From Porphyrobacter sp. IPPAS B-1204 (GTDB taxonomy: Bacteria; Pseudomonadota; Alphaproteobacteria; Sphingomonadales; Sphingomonadaceae), in contig RHGM01000001.1 in assembly GCA_003724185.1 (NCBI GenBank), positions 1,035,343 through 1,099,342 on the forward strand: DNA of 64,000 nucleotides, in the 5' to 3' direction. Positions 12,799-25,125 of the stretch are shown here, piece after piece (the stretch's first letter is position 1; each line of letters begins with the position of its first letter). The notes beneath the pieces are model-generated. The model saw nothing but the letters and a program-made list of their open reading frames with translations. It was not told the origin of the DNA and made no database searches. The position numbers and the translations under genes are program-made.

Positions 12799-13362
12799 CT
12801 AAGCTTGCCACCAATTTATCTCTTCAAGCACCACCCAACGGTCGCCCATCTTTGTCAGCTTAAGCTGGCCACCCCACCCGTGCACCGTCGAAGCGTTCTC
12901 GACATAAACGATTGCATCCGTTCCCTTGATATCAGGATTGCCGATGCGCAAAGTGCCGCTGGGACAAATAGAAGACGCGCTGTCCCATCGGAGATGCTTC
13001 GGCAACAATTCTGTTGGGATCGATTGTCGAGTTGCACTTCGCTCCCAGCGCGTCCGGTAAATACTAAAATCAGGTGGTGCGTCGTTGCTCTCGTGCTTAT
13101 TGCGAACGAAATCGCCGCTTTGACCTGCGCTCTCCGGTGAGACGCAGAGCCGATAGTCGATGACCTTATCGAAAACGCTTCTTTCATCAGGATATTCATT
13201 GACGAAAGCGCGTCTTTGCGCAGCCATGTCGGGCTGCTTCAGCAGCACTGCTTGAATGATCCTACGGTAGTCCGCATTCGCCTCTCGGCTAGGGGCAGCG
13301 TCTGTGCAGGCAGACACGAGGGCGATTGCAAGCACAAGAGAAGGTCGGCTGAGCACAGCCAC
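12799..13362 (-). CDS. Hypothetical lipoprotein
   Basis: The product is about 187 residues from a GTG start. It begins with a short basic region and hydrophobic stretch ending in a lipobox-like LVSAC, so the mature protein would be lipidated at Cys19 and exported. The rest is soluble, with a C-terminal part containing YVENASTVHGWGGQLKLTK and VVLEEINWW. I do not recognise the family. It sits alone on the minus strand between the photosynthesis cluster terminator and the glycosidase group. Its base composition is lower in GC than its neighbours, which may mean a more recent origin. Confidence 0.65.
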   Translation of the reverse strand: MAVLSRPSLVLAIALVSACTDAAPSREANADYRRIIQAVLLKQPDMAAQRRAFVNEYPDERSVFDKVIDYRLCVSPESAGQSGDFVRNKHESNDAPPDFSIYRTRWERSATRQSIPTELLPKHLRWDSASSICPSGTLRIGNPDIKGTDAIVYVENASTVHGWGGQLKLTKMGDRWVVLEEINWWQA

Positions 13363-13668
13363 AGATTACTGTATGTGCTTTTGTCCGGAAAGGGGGTCGC
13401 TTCCTGAAATTCCGCTTTTGGCGGCAGGCCAGCAATTGCCGACGTTTCCTACAGGGGCCGCAGCGGCTACATGCCGAGCGGTTCTTTCCCATTGCTGTCA
13501 GGGTGGTCGCACGACCGCCACAGGCCAAACAACGCCTCCTTCCCCTGTCCGTCCGCTTTGCGGAAAGCAGAGCAAATCTCTGAAACTTAACGACAATCTC
13601 CACAGCTTCAAAGCGGACAGGGTGTCACCTTTGTCCGCTTCGGGGATCGCACCTGACGGTGACGGCGG
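13363..13668. other. Intergenic region upstream of the lipoprotein gene and downstream of the GH97 gene
   Basis: This 306-base stretch has no convincing gene. It should carry the promoter of the minus-strand lipoprotein gene at its left end and the 3' end of the GH97 transcript at its right end. It holds several copies of a TGTCCG-type word (see the repeat at 13543-13622). Short frames across it are rich in Arg and Cys and look like noise. Confidence 0.6.
13543..13622. repeat. Imperfect inverted repeat built from TGTCCGCTTTG words
   Basis: CCCTGTCCGTCCGCTTTG at 13543-13560 is complemented by CAAAGCGGACAGGG at 13609-13622, apart from a 4-base GTCC duplication in the left arm. A further copy of the word, TTGTCCGCTT, follows at 13631-13640. 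It could be a remnant of a dispersed intergenic repeat element or a transcript-end hairpin. The arms are 48 bases apart. Confidence 0.45.
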
Positions 13669-15753
13669 TCACTTCACCGGAATAAAGCGCACCGCAAAGC
13701 CGCCGCCCGGCGCCAGCCGCACCGCGAAAGTCTCGCCTCCGGTGACGACCTTCTCCTCGATCACCATCGCATAGGGGTTGGTCTTCCAGTCGGCATCCGG
13801 CCCGTCGCGGTAGATCTGGGCGCGGTATCTTTTGCCCTTTTCGAGGAAGCTCAGCGGCAGCGACAGGTCGCGCGCCTCTTCGTCGCTCACCGCGCCGAGG
13901 AACCATTCCTTCGATTTCCTGCCCTGCCGCGCGATGGCGACATAATCGCCGATCTCGCCAGCCAGCGCGATCGACTCTTCCCAGTCGGCCTCGACATCCT
14001 TGATGAACTGGAACGCCTCGGGCCTGGCTTCGTAATTCTCGGGCAGATCGGCTGCCATCTGCACCGGGGAATAGAGCACCACATACAGCGCCAGCTGCTT
14101 TGCCAGCGTCGTTTCCGGCCGGTTCGAGGGATCGCCGCGCTGCATGTCGTCGCGCAAGGGCGGGCGCTCGTTGGGATGCAGGTCGAAGATGCCGGGGGTG
14201 AAGTCCATCGGCCCCGCCAGCATCCGGGTGAAGGCGAGCATCGCCTCGTGCTCGGGCGGGTTGGGCGGCGTGCCCCAGGCGTTGTATTCCATCCCGCGCG
14301 CGCCTTCGCGGGCGAGCCAGTTGGGATAGGTGCGGCGCAGGCCCGTGTCCTTGACCGGTTCATGCGCGTTGATCGAAATCTGCCGCTTGGCCGCTTCCGT
14401 CACGACCTTCAGGTGGTGGCGCACCATGAACTGGCTGTCATGCCATTCGTAGCGGCGGATTCCGTTCTCATCGATCCGCACCGCGTCGCCCGCATCCGCG
14501 ACATAGCCGGTCTTGACCTGCCGCACGCCGACCTTCTGCATCAGGTCCATCGCCGCGCCGAGCTGGTTTTCGTAATTGGTGATATTGGCCGAGGTTTCAT
14601 GGTGCCCGATGATCCGCACGCCCTTGGACAGGGCATAGCGGCCCAGCTCCTCGATGTCGTAATCGGGCATCGGTTTGGTGAAATCGAACAGGTCGCCGTT
14701 GTTGTACCAGTCCCCGTCCCAGCCGATGTTCCAGCCTTCCACCAGCACGCCGGCAAAGCCGTGCTTGGCGGCGAAGTCGATATAGCGCTTGGTTTCCTCC
14801 GTGGTCGCGCCGTGGATCTGGTCGCGGCCCCAGCTGCGGTCGCGGATATGCATCGCCCACCAGATGCCGACATATTTGCCCGGCTCTACCCATGACACGT
14901 CGCCCAGCTTGTTGGGTTCGTTGAGGTTGAGGATGATGTCCGAATTGATCAGGCCAACGGCATCGCGCGCCACCTGAATGGTGCGCCAGGGCGAGGTGAA
15001 GGGCGCCTTGGTCTTGACCTTCGTCCCGCCGGTCCAGCTGCGCAGTTTGGATTCGAAATTGCCGGGGCGCAGCTGGTCGAGCGACATGGCGGAATAGTCC
15101 ACCAGCGCGGCTTCGTGGATCGCGAAGTGGATGCCCGCTTCGTTACGGAACGTCGCCGGCGTGTGCGCGTCATCGACCTTGCCGGCGGGCGCCACGCGGG
15201 TGATGTATTCGTAGCGGTTGAACTCGTCCGAGGGGGTGTACCACATCGTGGTTTTCTCGCCGACGCCGAACTGGGTCAGCTCTTCGGTGATGTTGACGTC
15301 CCCCGCCAGCGCCGCCTGTTCGGGCAACTCATACCGGAAGCCGATGCCGGTATCGAATGCGCGGAAACGGACGGTCATCTGCCGGTCGGGGCCGTCGGCG
15401 GGCTTGAAGGTCACGGCCAGTTCATTGTGCTGGTCGCGCACCAGACGGCGCTCGCCCCAGGGCTGTTCCCAGGTTGTATCCTTGGAAGCGCGCGCCGACC
15501 CGGCGATGGCAAGACCGCGTTCGAAGCCGTGGTGTTCGGCAAACAGCATCCCGAGCTTTGACGGGGCGATCACCTGCTCGCCTTCAAAGCTGACGGCGTA
15601 GGTCGCCTGCCCGCCATCATCTTTGACCGTGACAGTGATCTTGCCGTCGGGCGAGGTCAGTTCCAGCGTCTCGGCGTGCACAGGCGCGGCCGCCCCCGAT
15701 GCTGCCCACGCCACCACAGCCGCCGCGATCATCGGGGTCCAATGCTTCGTCAT
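13669..15753 (-). CDS. Glycoside hydrolase family 97 alpha-glucosidase-like enzyme
   Basis: The 694-residue protein has a signal peptide (about residues 1-27, ending PVHA) and the full GH97 layout: N-terminal beta-sandwich (LTSPDGKITVTV), TIM barrel, and C-terminal all-beta domain. Diagnostic stretches are INAHEPVKDTGLRRTYPN and EGARGMEYNAWG, which hold catalytic-site residues in SusB-type enzymes. GH97 members hydrolyse alpha-glucosidic or alpha-galactosidic bonds; next to GH13 enzymes an alpha-glucosidase acting on malto-oligosaccharides in the periplasm is most likely. It is the last gene of a minus-strand group with a GH13 amylase and an MFS sugar permease. Confidence 0.93.
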   Translation of the reverse strand: MTKHWTPMIAAAVVAWAASGAAAPVHAETLELTSPDGKITVTVKDDGGQATYAVSFEGEQVIAPSKLGMLFAEHHGFERGLAIAGSARASKDTTWEQPWGERRLVRDQHNELAVTFKPADGPDRQMTVRFRAFDTGIGFRYELPEQAALAGDVNITEELTQFGVGEKTTMWYTPSDEFNRYEYITRVAPAGKVDDAHTPATFRNEAGIHFAIHEAALVDYSAMSLDQLRPGNFESKLRSWTGGTKVKTKAPFTSPWRTIQVARDAVGLINSDIILNLNEPNKLGDVSWVEPGKYVGIWWAMHIRDRSWGRDQIHGATTEETKRYIDFAAKHGFAGVLVEGWNIGWDGDWYNNGDLFDFTKPMPDYDIEELGRYALSKGVRIIGHHETSANITNYENQLGAAMDLMQKVGVRQVKTGYVADAGDAVRIDENGIRRYEWHDSQFMVRHHLKVVTEAAKRQISINAHEPVKDTGLRRTYPNWLAREGARGMEYNAWGTPPNPPEHEAMLAFTRMLAGPMDFTPGIFDLHPNERPPLRDDMQRGDPSNRPETTLAKQLALYVVLYSPVQMAADLPENYEARPEAFQFIKDVEADWEESIALAGEIGDYVAIARQGRKSKEWFLGAVSDEEARDLSLPLSFLEKGKRYRAQIYRDGPDADWKTNPYAMVIEEKVVTGGETFAVRLAPGGGFAVRFIPVK

Positions 15754-15782
15754 CTATCCTCTCCCGCGCCTGATCCGGCGCC

Positions 15783-17150
15783 TCACTTGGTCTCTTTGAA
15801 AATCCGGTAGCCCCAGGGTGCCAATTCCATCGCTTCGCCGCCTGCAAAGGTCTTCGCCTCGCCGTTCAGCGCGTCGGTATAGCGGCCATGATGGCGTGCG
15901 TGCTCGAAGCGCACCTGCTGCGGGCGAGGGCTGAGGTTGAACACAGCAAACACCCGCTCACCCGCCTGCCCGCGCGTGAAGGCGAACACATCGGCGGTCG
16001 CATTGGTCGGCACCTCGACCAGCGGCGCGCCAAAGCGCCCGTTGTGGAGCGCAGGCGTTGTAGTCTTGAGCGCGATCAGCCTGGCGATCAGCGCAGCATG
16101 CTTGCCTTCGCGCCAGACAATCGGATCACGCTCGAAGAATTCGAGCTGCCGGTCATTGTCCGCTTCCTGCCCGTTGTAGATCAACGGCAGGCCGGGGCCG
16201 GTGAAGGACAGAGCCATCGCCGCCTCATAGGCCGGGCCGTAAATCTCCGCCGCAACACCGTCCCACGAATTCTGGTCGTGGTTCTCGGTATAGACCATGC
16301 GCATCGCGGCGCGGGGCCAGGTTTCGGACTGCCCGGCGTAATAACCGCGCATCGCCCCTGCCCCGCTGCCGTCCTTCACAAGGCGCTGCATCGCCTCCTT
16401 CCAGCCCCAGCCATAGGTGGCATCAAAGGCGCGGGCGTGAAGATCGCGCTGCTCCCATTCGGCGAGCATGAAAACGGGCTTCACCTTGTCCAGTTCAGCC
16501 CGCGCCGTCTCCCAGAAATCGGTGGGGACATACCCCGCCACATCGGCGCGGTAGCCGTCGACCCCGAATTCGCGCACCCAGTAAACGAGGCTTTCGGTCA
16601 TGTAGCGGCGCAAGGCTGGCTGCGCGTAATCGAAGTCAGCCACGTCCGACCAGTCCGTGCCCGCAGGGGACATCAGCGCGCCTTCGGGGGTGCGGGTGTA
16701 CCACTCGGGGTGGCTCACCGTCAGCGGGTTATCATAGGCCGAATGGTTGGCGACCCAGTCGAGGATCACCTTCAGCCCCAGCCGGTGCGCTTCGTCGACG
16801 AAGGCGCGGAAATCGGCCTCGGTGCCGAATTCGGGATTGACGCCGCGGTAATCGCGCACGGCATAGGGGCTGCCGAGGCTACCTTTCCGGTTCGCCTCGC
16901 CGATGGGGTGGATGGGCATCAGCCAGATGATGTCCACCCCCATCGCGGCCAGGCGCGGCAGCTGCTTCTGCGCGGCGGCAAAGGTGCCCTGTGGCGTGAA
17001 CTGGCGGGTGTTGAGCTGATACAGCACCGCATCCGCTGTCCACGGCGCGTTCTCCACCTCGACGACCTCGCGCGGGGTGTAATCCGTCTGCGCCATTGCG
17101 GGCGAGGCGGCCAGCATCGCCGCCGACACGGCAATCGCCAGCCGCATCAT
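15783..17150 (-). CDS. Secreted GH13 alpha-amylase family enzyme
   Basis: The product is 455 residues with a signal peptide (LAIAVSAAMLAASPAMAQ). GH13 motifs are present in order: DWVANHS (region I), GYRADVAGY with the nucleophile Asp (region II), MLAEWE with the acid/base Glu (region III) and TENHDQNSW with the stabilising Asp (region IV). It should cleave alpha-1,4-glucan or maltodextrin in the periplasm. I placed the start at the ATG at 17150, which overlaps the stop of the upstream MFS gene (ATGATG over TGA) and follows GGAGGG. The longer open frame before it runs antisense-like through the MFS gene and is not real. Confidence 0.93.
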   Translation of the reverse strand: MMRLAIAVSAAMLAASPAMAQTDYTPREVVEVENAPWTADAVLYQLNTRQFTPQGTFAAAQKQLPRLAAMGVDIIWLMPIHPIGEANRKGSLGSPYAVRDYRGVNPEFGTEADFRAFVDEAHRLGLKVILDWVANHSAYDNPLTVSHPEWYTRTPEGALMSPAGTDWSDVADFDYAQPALRRYMTESLVYWVREFGVDGYRADVAGYVPTDFWETARAELDKVKPVFMLAEWEQRDLHARAFDATYGWGWKEAMQRLVKDGSGAGAMRGYYAGQSETWPRAAMRMVYTENHDQNSWDGVAAEIYGPAYEAAMALSFTGPGLPLIYNGQEADNDRQLEFFERDPIVWREGKHAALIARLIALKTTTPALHNGRFGAPLVEVPTNATADVFAFTRGQAGERVFAVFNLSPRPQQVRFEHARHHGRYTDALNGEAKTFAGGEAMELAPWGYRIFKETK

Positions 17151-18757
17151 GCGCCCTCCGCCCGCAAGGCAGGCATCCCTGCCGCCTCGCCATCGGTAAC
17201 GAACAATGTCGCAATCGCCGCCAGAACGAAGCTGACCGCGGCAATTGCCATCGCGTAGATCGGCTCGCCTGCGAACAGATTGGTGAGCAGGAAGCCCAGC
17301 AAGGTCGCCGCCAGCAGCTGCGGCACGACGATGAAGATGTTGAACACCCCCATGTAAATGCCCATTTTTTCCGCCGGAACGCAGCCCGCGAGGATGGCGT
17401 AAGGCAGCGACACGATCGAGGCCCAGGCGATGCCGATGCCGATCATCGGCACCCACAGCAGCGCCGGATCGCGGATCAGCAGCATCGCGGCAAAGCCCGC
17501 CGCGCCCAGAAGAAGGTTGATCGCGTGCAGGCGGGTGCGGTCAAACCGCGCCGCGATCAGGATGAAGCCCAGCGCCGCCGCCGCGGCCAGCCCGTTGCGC
17601 ACCGAACCCAGCAGGCTCCACCAGTCCGCCGCGTCCTGATAACCGCGCGTGGCAGGGTCAGGCGCGGCGAAGTGGTATTCGGCAATGGCCGGGGTGCCGT
17701 AAATCCACATCGCGAACATCGCGAACCAGCTGAAGAACTGCACCACCGCCAGCTGGCGCATGGTGCGGGGCATGGCGAACAGATCGCTTACCACCTCCAT
17801 GAAGCCGCTGTCATTGCGCCCCTGCCCGCGCAAGCTGGCCGCCAGCAGCTGGATCACCCCGAACCCGGCGAGCAGCGCGGCCAGAACGTAAAGATCCTTG
17901 GCAATGTCGATCGTGCCGAGAAACGCAGGGCGCGGATCGCTGCGCGCGATGACAACGAAGGCGGCCAGCGCCAGCCCCGCGACAACCCACAAGGTCCCGC
18001 CGTTGCGAAACTGCGCGGCGCTGCGCAGCGCTGCGGCAGGCGCGTCCTGCCCGGTGCCGAGCGTTCCGCGGCGCGCGGACTCAAACGCGGCAAGCTCATC
18101 GGGCGAATATTCCTTCGTGCTGAACACCGTCCAAGCAACGGCTGCCAGCAGTGCCGCCCCGCCGAGATAAAAGGCCCACTGCACCGTCTCAGGAATTTGC
18201 CCTTCAGGCGCGACATTGCTGAGGCCCAGCCAATTGGTCATCACCCACGGCAAGGCCCCCGCCACCACCGCGCCTGCGCCGATGAAGAAACTCTGCATGG
18301 CATAGCCGACCGTGCGTTGGCGATCGGGCAGGTTGTCGCCGACGAAAGCGCGAAACGGCTCCATCGTGATGTTGAGCGAGGCATCCATCAGCCACAAAGT
18401 CCCCGCCGCAATCCACAGCGCGGGCGAATTGGGCATGATGAACAGCGCAAGGCTGGCCAAAATCGCACCAATCAGGAAATAGGGGCGGCGACGGCCGAAG
18501 CGGGTCCAGGTTTTATCGGACAGATGGCCGATGATCGGCTGCACGATCAGCCCGGTCATCGGCGCGGCGATCCACAGGATCGCCAGCTCGTCGACCTCGG
18601 CGCCCAGCGTCTGGAAGATGCGGCTGACATTGCCGTTCTGGAGATCGAAACCGATCTGGATTCCGAGGAATCCGAAGCTCATGTTCCAGATCTGCGCCGG
18701 GCCCAGACTTGGCTTGAGCGCAGGCGAATGGCCGGCTTGCGTCATGGTCGCTTTCAT
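17147..18757 (-). CDS. MFS sugar transporter (GPH/SLC45-like), probable maltodextrin permease
   Basis: This is a 536-residue inner-membrane protein with about twelve hydrophobic segments and the family loop GHLSDKTWTRFGRRRPY after the second segment. It resembles the sugar:cation symporters found beside amylases in Caulobacter and other alphaproteobacteria, where they import maltose or maltodextrin. It is the first gene of the minus-strand group, followed directly by a GH13 and then a GH97 gene, and diverges from another amylase gene across a 299-base promoter region. Confidence 0.88.
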   Translation of the reverse strand: MKATMTQAGHSPALKPSLGPAQIWNMSFGFLGIQIGFDLQNGNVSRIFQTLGAEVDELAILWIAAPMTGLIVQPIIGHLSDKTWTRFGRRRPYFLIGAILASLALFIMPNSPALWIAAGTLWLMDASLNITMEPFRAFVGDNLPDRQRTVGYAMQSFFIGAGAVVAGALPWVMTNWLGLSNVAPEGQIPETVQWAFYLGGAALLAAVAWTVFSTKEYSPDELAAFESARRGTLGTGQDAPAAALRSAAQFRNGGTLWVVAGLALAAFVVIARSDPRPAFLGTIDIAKDLYVLAALLAGFGVIQLLAASLRGQGRNDSGFMEVVSDLFAMPRTMRQLAVVQFFSWFAMFAMWIYGTPAIAEYHFAAPDPATRGYQDAADWWSLLGSVRNGLAAAAALGFILIAARFDRTRLHAINLLLGAAGFAAMLLIRDPALLWVPMIGIGIAWASIVSLPYAILAGCVPAEKMGIYMGVFNIFIVVPQLLAATLLGFLLTNLFAGEPIYAMAIAAVSFVLAAIATLFVTDGEAAGMPALRAEGA

Positions 18758-18872
18758 CCCTCTCCCAGCTGCGTTGTCCCTCCGGGCATGACGCAGCTAC
18801 CGGTGTGGCGTAGTATCCCGAGTCTGGCGCCCGGTCATGCAATACGCTGCACCGCCCTTAGTCTGGACGCCC

Positions 18873-18886
18873 TGCAAAATTTTGCA
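18873..18886. promoter_or_regulatory. Perfect palindrome TGCAAAATTTTGCA in the divergent sugar promoter region
   Basis: This 14-base perfect palindrome lies 116 bases upstream of the MFS gene start and 170 bases upstream of the amylase start, in AT-rich DNA that stands out from the GC-rich surroundings. It is a likely operator for a regulator of both transcripts, for example the LacI-family protein encoded at 22573-23610. Binding is inferred, not shown. Confidence 0.5.
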
Positions 18887-19003
18887 AGAAACTTTCCAAA
18901 AAACGTCGCAGAAATTCTTGTCTGTCGGCCATTTTTGCGATCTTCTTCATAAACTCCAGTGATTTGGGTGAGGATTTCCGCACCGCGCCCGCCTCTCACA
19001 AAG

Positions 19004-19020
19004 ATTTGCAAAACGCTTCC
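19004..19020. promoter_or_regulatory. Candidate LacI-type half-palindromic site upstream of the amylase gene
   Basis: The stretch ATTTGCAAAACGCTTCC, 37 bases before the amylase ATG, contains the palindromic octamer TTTGCAAA (19005-19012) and a CG step common at the centre of LacI-family operators. It is close enough to the start to block transcription. The right half is a weak match, so confidence is modest. Confidence 0.35.
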
Positions 19021-19056
19021 CGAGATGTCACAAACACCGTTGGAGGGAGTAGGGTC

Positions 19057-20911
19057 ATGACGCGAATCTTCGTGAGGCTGGCGGCTGCATTATGCGCCGG
19101 AACTGTCTTGGCAGGGGGGGGCACTCGGCGCGAATCCGGCAACAGCGCCCGCGCCCGTTGCCGCGCCGCTGGAAGAACGCCAGCTTGAGGACGAGATCAT
19201 CTATTTCGTCCTGCCCGACCGTTTCGAAAACGGCGACACCGCGAATGATCGCGGCGGGATCAAGGGCGGCCCGCTCCAGCACGGTTTCGATCCCACCCAC
19301 AAGGGCTTTTACCACGGCGGCGACCTCAAGGGCCTGACCGCCAAGCTCGATTACATTCAGGGCATGGGTGTGACCGCGATCTGGTTCGCGCCGATCTTCA
19401 AGAACAAGCCGGTGCAAGGGCGTCCGGGCGAGGAAAGCGCGGGCTATCACGGTTACTGGGTCACCGATTTCACCAGCGTCGATCCGCATTTCGGCACCAA
19501 TGCCGAGTTCAAGGCCTTCGTCGATGCCGCCCACGCGCGCGGGATGAAGGTCTATATGGACATCATCACCAACCACACCGCCGATGTCATCGACTATGCC
19601 GAGGGCGAGGCGACGGGCTATGCCTATCGCAGCAAGGGTGACTATCCCTACTCGCGGCGCGGCGGGCCGGACGGGGCGGCGATCAACGCCGGGTTCGAAG
19701 GCGACGACAACCCTGATCCCGCCAACTGGGCCAAGCTGACCGACCCGAACTTCGCCTATACCCCGATCGTGCGAGAGGCGGAGCGCAACGTGAAGGTGCC
19801 CGCATGGCTCAATGATGTGACGCTCTACCACAACCGCGGCAATTCGCACTGGGTGGGCGAAAGCAGCGTTTATGGCGATTTTTCGGGGCTGGACGATCTG
19901 GCGACCGAGCACCCGCGGGTCGTGCAGGGCATGATCGACATCTTTGGCCAGTGGATCGACGATTACGGGATCGACGGCTACCGCATCGACACCGCCAAGC
20001 ACGTGAACCCGCAGTTCTGGCAGGCCTTCGTCCCCGCCATGCTGGAGCGCGCCAAGGCCAAGGGGATCGACCACTTCCACATCTTTGGCGAAATCGCTTA
20101 CGAAGAACCCACCGCAACCCTTGCCGCGCAGGTGATGGCGGAAAGCGGGCTGCCCTATGCGCTCGACATGGGCTTCGCAAAGGCCGCGCAGATGGTCGCC
20201 AGTGGCAAGTCGCCGCCGCGCCTGATGGCCGAATTCCTTGCACAGGACGCGATCTACCCCGGCGGAGCCAAGACCGCGCTGGGCCTTCCGACCTTCCTCG
20301 GCAACCACGATTTCGGGCGCTTTTCCATGTTCGTGCGCCAGATGAGCGGTTCGGACGATCCGGAAACGCTGCTCGCCCGCGTCAAGCTCGGCCATGCGAT
20401 GATGTTCCTGCTGCGCGGCGTGCCGACCGTTTATTACGGGGACGAACAGGGCTTTGTTTCCGACGGCAATGACCAGCTGGCTCGGGAGGACATGTTTCCC
20501 AGCCTGACCGCCGTCTACAACGACAACCGGTTGATCGGCACCTCCGCCACCACGGCACAGGCCAATTTCGACACCGCCCACCCGCTCTACCGCCTGATCG
20601 GCGCGCTTTCCGCCGCCCGCACCGCCAGCCCTGCCCTGCGGCGCGGGCTTTCGACCGTGCGCGCTTTCGAAGAAGCCAAGCCCGGTCTGCTCGCGGTCGA
20701 GCGGCACGATCCCGAAACCGGACAGCGGGTCATTCTGGCCTTCAACACCGGCGATATGCCACTTTCGCGGGCGGTCGAGGTCAGCTACCGGGCGACCGGC
20801 GTGACATCGCTGACAGGGCAATGCCCCTCCGCGCTGGCTGCGCCCGGCTCTGTCACCATCACGCTACCGGCGTTCGGCTTTGCCGCCTGCATTCTGGAGA
20901 CTGACGACTAA
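19057..20911 (+). pseudogene. GH13 alpha-amylase/cyclomaltodextrinase-type gene with a +1 frameshift in a G run
   Basis: The ATG at 19057, with GGAGGGAG just upstream, starts a signal peptide (MTRIFVRLAAALCAGTVLAG). The frame then shifts at a run of eight G (about 19114-19121); with seven G it would continue through LEDEIIYFVLPDRFENGD into a complete GH13 enzyme to 20911. The rest is intact: GYRIDTAKHV (nucleophile Asp), HIFGEIA (acid/base Glu) and FLGNHDFGR (third acid). As written, translation stops at 19188. This may be a sequencing error, a true recent mutation, or phase variation. The encoded enzyme would be a periplasmic alpha-glucan hydrolase of about 617 residues. Its stop overlaps the next gene's start. 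Confidence 0.85.
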
Positions 20912-22566
20912 TGGCAACCGCCCTTGCCCAGGCCGCCCCTGCCGCCACCGCCCCGCTGGCGTGGTGGCGCGGCGCTGTCATCTACCAGATTTACCCGCGG
21001 TCGTTCCGCGATACCAATGGCGACGGGATCGGCGATCTTGCCGGTATTGCCGATGGGCTGGACTACATCGCCGATCTGGGCGTGGACGGCATCTGGATTT
21101 CGCCCTTCTTCACCTCGCCGATGAAGGATTTCGGCTATGATGTGGCCGATTACTGCGGGATCGACCCCAGTTTCGGCACCTTTGCCGATTTCGACCGGAT
21201 CATCGAAAAGGCGCACCAGCTGGGCCTGAAGGTCATCATCGACCAGGTCTACTCGCACACGTCAGATGAGCACGCGTGGTTTCAGGAAAGCCGGCAGGAT
21301 CGCACCAACCCCAAGGCCGATTGGTATGTCTGGGCCGATCCCAAGCCCGATGGCTCGCCCCCATCGAACTGGCAGTCGGTGTTCGGCGGCTCGGCATGGC
21401 AGTGGGACGGGCCGAGGAAGCAGTATTACCTGCACAATTTCCTCACCAGCCAGCCCGATCTCAACGTCCATAATGTGGACGTGCAGGACGCGCTGCTTGA
21501 TGTGGCGCGGTTCTGGCTTGCGCGGGGCGTCGACGGGTTTCGTCTCGATGCGCTCAACTTCTCGATGCATGACCCGGACCTGCGCGACAATCCGCCGTCG
21601 GGAACACCGATGGAACTGGTGACGCGCCCGTTCGACATGCAGGTGAAGCAGTACAACCAGTCCCACCCCGACATCACCGGCTTCCTTGAACGGATCCGCG
21701 CCACGATTGATGAATTCCCCGGTCGCTTCACAGTCGCCGAAGTCGGCGGGCCGGAGCCGCTGGCCGAGATGAAGGCCTTTACCCAAGGCGGCAAGCGGCT
21801 GGATTCCGCCTACAATTTCGATTTCCTCTACGCCCCGCGCCTGACAGCGCCGCTGGTCCGCGCCAGCCTGTCACAGTGGAGCGGGGAGCCGGGTGAGGGC
21901 TGGCCTTCGTGGGCCTTCTCGAACCACGATGCCCCGCGTGCGGTGACCCGCTGGACGCTGGATGGCGACATGGCGCGGGCGGCGCGATTGAACCTGCTGC
22001 TGCTGCTGGCCCTTCGCGGCAACCCGATCATCTATCAGGGCGAGGAGCTGGGCCTGCCGCAGGGCGAGGTCGCCTTCGAGGATCTGCAAGACCCCGAAGC
22101 CATCGCCAACTGGCCGCACACTCTGGGCCGTGACGGTGCACGCACGCCGATGCCGTGGGCTGCAAATGCCCCACAGGCGGGCTTTTCCAGCGCCAACCGC
22201 ACCTGGCTCAAGCTTGACCCGGCGCATACCGGCTTTGCCGTCGATAGCCAGGCATCAGACCCCGCCTCGACCCTCGGTTACGCCCGCCAGCTGCTGGGTC
22301 TGCGGCGCCAGCATCCGGTGCTGGTGCAAGGCGATATCGAACTGCTGGGCAGCCCGGAAGATATCCTTGCCTTCCTGCGCCACGACGAGGCGGGCAGCGT
22401 ATTGTGCGTCTTCAACCTCGGTGAAGCGCCCGGCCATTGGAGCCCTCCTGCCAATCTTGGGCCGCTCCGTGTGATCGCAACTGAAAACACGGTCGACACA
22501 GGCCCCGCCATGCCGCACGATCTGGCTCCCGGCACCGGTTTTTGGGCGGTGGCGGCAGGCAACTGA
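20911..22566 (+). CDS. GH13 alpha-glucosidase
   Basis: This 551-residue enzyme has no signal peptide, so it should act in the cytoplasm on imported malto-oligosaccharides. It begins with WWRGAVIYQIYPRSF, typical of GH13 subfamily 23/oligo-1,6-glucosidase types. Catalytic residues are visible in GFRLDALNFS (nucleophile Asp), FTVAEVGG (acid/base Glu) and FSNHDAPR (transition-state Asp). The ATG overlaps the TAA of the preceding amylase gene (TAATG), and the LacI gene follows six bases after its stop, so these genes form one operon. Confidence 0.93.
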   Translation: MATALAQAAPAATAPLAWWRGAVIYQIYPRSFRDTNGDGIGDLAGIADGLDYIADLGVDGIWISPFFTSPMKDFGYDVADYCGIDPSFGTFADFDRIIEKAHQLGLKVIIDQVYSHTSDEHAWFQESRQDRTNPKADWYVWADPKPDGSPPSNWQSVFGGSAWQWDGPRKQYYLHNFLTSQPDLNVHNVDVQDALLDVARFWLARGVDGFRLDALNFSMHDPDLRDNPPSGTPMELVTRPFDMQVKQYNQSHPDITGFLERIRATIDEFPGRFTVAEVGGPEPLAEMKAFTQGGKRLDSAYNFDFLYAPRLTAPLVRASLSQWSGEPGEGWPSWAFSNHDAPRAVTRWTLDGDMARAARLNLLLLLALRGNPIIYQGEELGLPQGEVAFEDLQDPEAIANWPHTLGRDGARTPMPWAANAPQAGFSSANRTWLKLDPAHTGFAVDSQASDPASTLGYARQLLGLRRQHPVLVQGDIELLGSPEDILAFLRHDEAGSVLCVFNLGEAPGHWSPPANLGPLRVIATENTVDTGPAMPHDLAPGTGFWAVAAGN

Positions 22567-25124
<2,558 letters not shown>

Positions 25125-25125
25125 T

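Noticed and set aside
13289-13603. 104-codon Cys/Arg-rich minus-strand frame in the 13.4 kb gap
   Set aside because: The residue pattern looks random and the region is better explained by repeated TGTCCG words and a promoter.
15888-18952. Plus-strand frames of 456 and 618 codons opposite the GH13 and MFS genes
   Set aside because: Low-complexity Arg/His/Gln-rich translations lie opposite genes with intact catalytic or membrane motifs; they are codon-bias shadows.
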